Below, piece after piece: positions 7,510-10,257 of a DNA stretch of 10,257 bases (the stretch's first letter is position 1; every line of letters begins with the position of its first letter). A model generated the notes under the pieces. It was not told the origin of the DNA. It saw only the letters and a program-made list of their open reading frames with translations, and ran no database searches. The DNA is from Larix sibirica (taxonomy: Eukaryota > Streptophyta > Pinopsida > Pinales > Pinaceae), in contig NWUY0303877017.1 in assembly GCA_004151065.3 (NCBI GenBank), positions 1-10,257 on the forward strand, given 5' to 3'. A program made the position numbers and the translations under genes.

Positions 7510-8500
7510 TAGACATTGAGGAAATTTTCAAATGTCTTTGCTTGGGAATACACTGATATGAAGGGTATTCATCCAAACACTTGCATTCATCACATTTAAA
7601 TAGAAGAAAATGCTAGACATGTGAGACATCCATAGAGGCGGATGAATCTAGCCTTAAGAGAACTTGTGAAACATGAACTTCATAAACTGTTATATGTAGG
7701 ATTCATCCACCCCATCTCAGACAATCAATGGGTATCTCCTTTGGTAATTGTCCCCAAAAACAATGGAAAATAGTGGATGCGTATAGATTATAGGGAACTA
7801 AACAAAGCTACAATGAAAGATAATTTCCCCTTGCCTTTTATAGATCAGGTTCTGGATACTCTTGTAGGGAAGAAATATTTTTCTTTCCTTGATGGCTTCA
7901 GTGGATACAACCATATCCGGATCTCCCTGGAAGACCAGGATAATTTGAGTATGTATGTTCCATCTAGAACAAGATAAGATGACATTTATATGTCCCTGGG
8001 GCACTTACGCATGCAAGTTATTACTATTTGGTCTATGTAATGCATCGACCGCATTTCAAAGGGTAGTACTCAATATTTTCTCTGATCTTTTACATGATTG
8101 TATTGAAATATATATGGATAACTTTACTGTTATTGGTGATTCTTTTGAGGAAGCATTAGCTAAGCTTGAAATTTTTTTGCAGAGATGTAGGGAGACAAAT
8201 ATTTCATTGAGTCATGAGAAATGTTTTATGATTATGAATGAGGGTATTGTTTTGGGCCACCATGTGTCTTCTGCATAAACCAAAGTAGATCCAACTAAGA
8301 TTAAAGTGATTGTGAAAATGTCGCCACTAATTAATCAAATGGGAGTTAGGATTTTTTGGGACACGTAGGTTATTACAGGTGTTTTATAGAAAACTTTACT
8401 AAGATAGCCCTTCCTTTGTTTGAATTGTTGATCAAAGAATCTGATTTCTGTTGGAATGATGAGTTTCAACAAGCGTTTGACATACTAAAGGAAAATCTTT
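7510..8500 (+). pseudogene. pol: RT: reverse transcriptase domain, broken
   Basis: RT copies the element RNA into cDNA. Frame 1 gives VFAWEYTDMKGIHPNTC (about 7537-7587), RRMNLALRELVKHEL, then QWVSPLVIVPKNNGK, a TAG (7771) and RIDYRELNKATMKDNFPLPF. FLDGFSGYNHI (about 7885-7917) keeps the first catalytic Asp (7891-7893). After a probable 34-bp insertion (7938-7971) reading passes to frame 2: TFICPWGTYACKLLLFGLCN, then EIYMDNF, where the second Asp of the YxDD box is Asn (AAC, 8120-8122), and LSHEKCFMIMNEGIVLGHH. A TAA (8276) and a one-base loss near 8351 lead to frame 1 for the thumb/connection (FLGH..GYYRCFIENFTKIALPLFELL). Further stops lie at 7510, 7597 and 7633. Confidence 0.95.
7938..7971 (+). 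other. Probable 34-bp insertion inside RT
   Basis: Between EDQD in frame 1 and the TFICPWG block in frame 2 the family has almost no gap. Here 34 extra bases (about 7938-7971) lie between a 'gacca' and an 'agataagatgaca' that would join in frame. The left edge 'accaggata' and the right edge 'aacaagata' are similar, as expected for a small templated or slipped insertion. 34 bases shift the frame by one, which explains the change. The exact edges can slide by several bases. Confidence 0.5.
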
Positions 8501-8529
8501 CTTCAGTACATATATTGAGAAGCCTAGAC

Positions 8530-8901
8530 TAGAGGATTCCCTTCCATATTTATACCGATGCCTCATATTTTTCTATATGAGTAGTATTGGGACGAAAGGA
8601 AGATTTATTAACCCATGCTATTTATTTTATAAGTAAAAATTTAGCTCCAACATAATTAAATTACAGAGTGATAGAGAAATAATTTCTAGCAGTAGTTTAT
8701 GCGATCAATAAATTCGGGAACTACATCACAGGACATGAGGTATTTGTGCATATTGACTATTTTTCCATTAGGTACCTTATGAATAAATCTATCACCAATG
8801 GCAGTATCACTAGGTGGATTTTGTTGCTCCAGGAATTTGACATCACCATAGTGGACAAACCGAGGAAAGAAAACCAGGTAGTTGACTTCTTATCCAGATT
8901 G
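8530..8901 (+). pseudogene. pol: RNase H domain, broken
   Basis: RNase H degrades the RNA strand of the RNA-DNA hybrid. Frame 1 reads IPFHIYTDAS (first catalytic Asp, 8557-8559), THAIYFISKNLAPT, LNYRVIEK, then TAA at 8680-8682 exactly where the catalytic Glu of the EKEFLA-type block should be, then FLAVVYAINKFGNYITGHEV. VHIDYFSIRYL keeps the third acidic residue (GAC 8755-8757). The domain closes with TRWILLLQEFDITIVDKP and VVDFLSRL (about 8878-8901), which keeps its Asp (8884). Other stops are TAG 8530, TGA 8578 and TAA 8653. An open stretch from 8746 continues in the same frame into integrase. Confidence 0.92.
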
Positions 8902-9039
8902 AATCATGAAGGTGGGAGCGTTCCTACTAATGACAATTGTCTCGATGATAATTTATTTTATATTTTTGTTAACTCACCTTGGTTTGTAGATATGGCTAAC
9001 TACCATGTTTCAGGGAAACTACCACCCCACTTTTCACTG
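8902..9039 (+). pseudogene. RNase H-integrase linker
   Basis: Frame 1 stays open here and reads an acidic stretch with DDNLFYIFVNSPWFVDMANY, followed by VSGKLPPHFSLKEKRKV. This joins RNase H to the integrase zinc domain in plant gypsy polyproteins and usually has no catalytic role. No lesion is seen in it. Confidence 0.7.
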
Positions 9040-10257
9040 AAGGAGAAGAGGAAAGTTAATAAACGAAGTTCTCCATACTCTTGGATCAAGAGATATCTTT
9101 TCTACATAGGTCTTGACATGATTACTTGCAGGTGTGTGAGAGAAGATGAGGTATATGCCATCCTGAGACCCTATCACGATGAACCATGTGGGGGGAATTT
9201 TGCAGATAAAAGAAAAACTCATAAAATCCTCTAGTCAACCTATTATGGCCAAACATCTTCAAATATGCAAAGGAGTATGTTTGGAGGTGTGACAACTATC
9301 AGAGGATGGGTCTCCCAGTTCCTACAGATGAGATGCCACTTGAGCCGCAAGTCCTTATTGAGCCTTTTGAGAAATGGGATTTGGACTTTGTGGGCCCTAT
9401 TAACCCTGTCTTCAAAGGTAAGAAGTATATTTTGGTTTGTACGGATTATGTCACTAACTGGGTGGAGGAAAAAGCAGTACCTAGGACTATGGAAAAGGTA
9501 GTAGTAGATTTCCTATTTGCTGATATTTTTGTTCGATTTCGGGTACCTACGGATAATGTTACTGAACAAGGTTCCCAATTTACATATAAGATTATGCAGG
9601 AAATCACTCGGAAGTATCAAATTATCCATCGAAAATCAACTCCATATCACCCACAAGCCAATGGGAAGGTGGAATCAACGAATAAGGTGCTGGAAGCAAA
9701 CTTGAACAAGAACATATAGTTGAATAAGAAGGACTGGTTATAGAGGCTCCTAGAGGATTTATGGGCTTACAAAATTAAATTGAGAAGTACTACTTTTTTT
9801 CACCTTATGAATTGGTCTATGGAAAGCAGGGCCTTTTACCAATAGAAGTTTAGATCAAAACTTTTAAGATGAAAACATAATTGGGCATGGATCTTACAGA
9901 AGCACATAATTAGATACTCTTACAGCTTGATGAGTTAGACAAGATAATACAAGATGCTGCTCAACATACAAAACTAGTTCAACAACAAAGAGGCAGGTGG
10001 CATGACAGATACATAGAGACAAAACATTTTAAAGTAGGGGATTGGGCATTCCTATTCAACTCCAAGTTAAAAAAAATTAAATGGAAATTTAATACACATT
10101 GGCTTGGCCCCTATGAGGTTGAAGAAGTCTTTGAAACTGGATCTATTAGAATAAAAAAAGTTGATGATGCGAAGGTGAACTTCTTGCTTAATGGGAACAG
10201 GCTTAATATATATCAGAAACCCAAGTCCAGGGAGGAATTTCTTAAGGGAATATTGGA
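9040..10257 (+). pseudogene. pol: IN: DDE integrase, broken, runs off the window
   Basis: Integrase inserts the cDNA into host DNA. Zinc domain: His 9175 is kept, the second His is Asn (9196-9198), and after a TAG (9232) and a one-base loss near 9244, Cys 9288 is kept but the second Cys is Tyr (9297-9299). Core in frame 3: WDLDFVGPI with the first Asp at 9384, then YILVCTDYVTNWVEEKAVP, then VTEQGSQFT where the second Asp is Glu (9564-9566), and YHPQANGKVESTNKVLE with the catalytic Glu at 9672; 35 residues lie between, as in DD35E. Stops are at 9717 and 9741, then frame 2 from a T-run (9794-9800), with stops at 9851, 9878 and 9911. From 9914 to the window end the frame is open, with WHDRYIETKHFKVGDWAF and WLGPYEVEEVF, the GPY/F module. 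Confidence 0.95.

Larger units (their letters stand above)
4291..10257 (+). mobile_element. Decayed Ty3/gypsy retrotransposon (Tat/Athila-like), internal region
   Basis: Domains occur in the order gag, zinc knuckles, protease, reverse transcriptase, RNase H, integrase, which is diagnostic of Ty3/gypsy (Copia has integrase before RT). RT contains FLDGFSGYN and an FGLCNA block, RNase H ends in DFLSRL, and integrase ends in a WLGPYEV-type GPY/F module. All are on the plus strand. No chromodomain is seen before the window ends, which fits the Tat/Athila side of the family. Following the family reading path I count about 28 stop codons and about 10 frame changes, so nothing long can be translated. 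The 3' end of integrase, polypurine tract and 3' LTR are beyond the window. Confidence 0.93.

Noticed and set aside
9265-9501. 78-codon frame overlapping the integrase core
   Set aside because: It is an out-of-frame reading of the integrase start; frame 3 carries the WDLDFVGP and CTDYVT blocks.
9914-10257. Chromodomain or envelope-like gene after integrase
   Set aside because: Only the GPY/F module and a basic tail are visible before the window ends; no chromodomain wording or membrane segment is seen.

Overview
The window looks like non-genic nuclear DNA of a land plant. It is AT-rich and has no intact host gene. Its right-hand 6 kb is the internal region of a decayed Ty3/gypsy (Metaviridae) LTR retrotransposon. 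The gag, protease, reverse transcriptase, RNase H and integrase sequences resemble the plant Tat/Athila side of the family, which lacks a chromodomain. Abundant copies of such elements are typical of large plant genomes, including gymnosperms, but the sequence alone does not name the species.

Layout. Positions 1-480 are non-coding; the first ~80 bases resemble a conserved segment of plant Copia LTRs. At 498-571 there is a tRNA-like 74-mer with A- and B-box matches, probably the head of a tRNA-derived SINE. Positions 572-2659 hold no convincing gene, only diverged direct repeats, including four ~43-58 bp units at 2083-2288 and a pair of blocks 430 bp apart. Positions 2660-4290 are a tentative 5' LTR, with a TATA-like box, an internal 60-bp duplication and an AATAAA near its right end. 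A weak primer-binding-site remnant follows at 4294-4312.

The + strand then reads in retrotransposon order: an unassigned leader ORF (4503-4763), gag with two zinc knuckles (about 4757-6110), a linker (6153-6650), protease (about 6658-7120), a spacer, reverse transcriptase (about 7510-8500), RNase H (about 8540-8900) and integrase (about 9040-10257, running off the window). The 3' LTR is not in the window.

The element is dead. Following the family reading path by eye I count about 28 in-frame stops and about 10 frame changes. Active-site or metal-binding residues are altered in almost every domain: the first Cys of both Gag knuckles, the protease Asp, the second Asp of the RT YxDD box, the RNase H Glu (now a stop), and one His, one Cys and the second Asp of integrase. 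A full-length copy would have encoded a Gag-Pol that copies its own RNA in virus-like particles and inserts the cDNA. This copy could only move, if at all, with proteins supplied by relatives. I found no credible new biological system; the points worth following are the repeat arrays, the decay pattern and the unassigned leader ORF.
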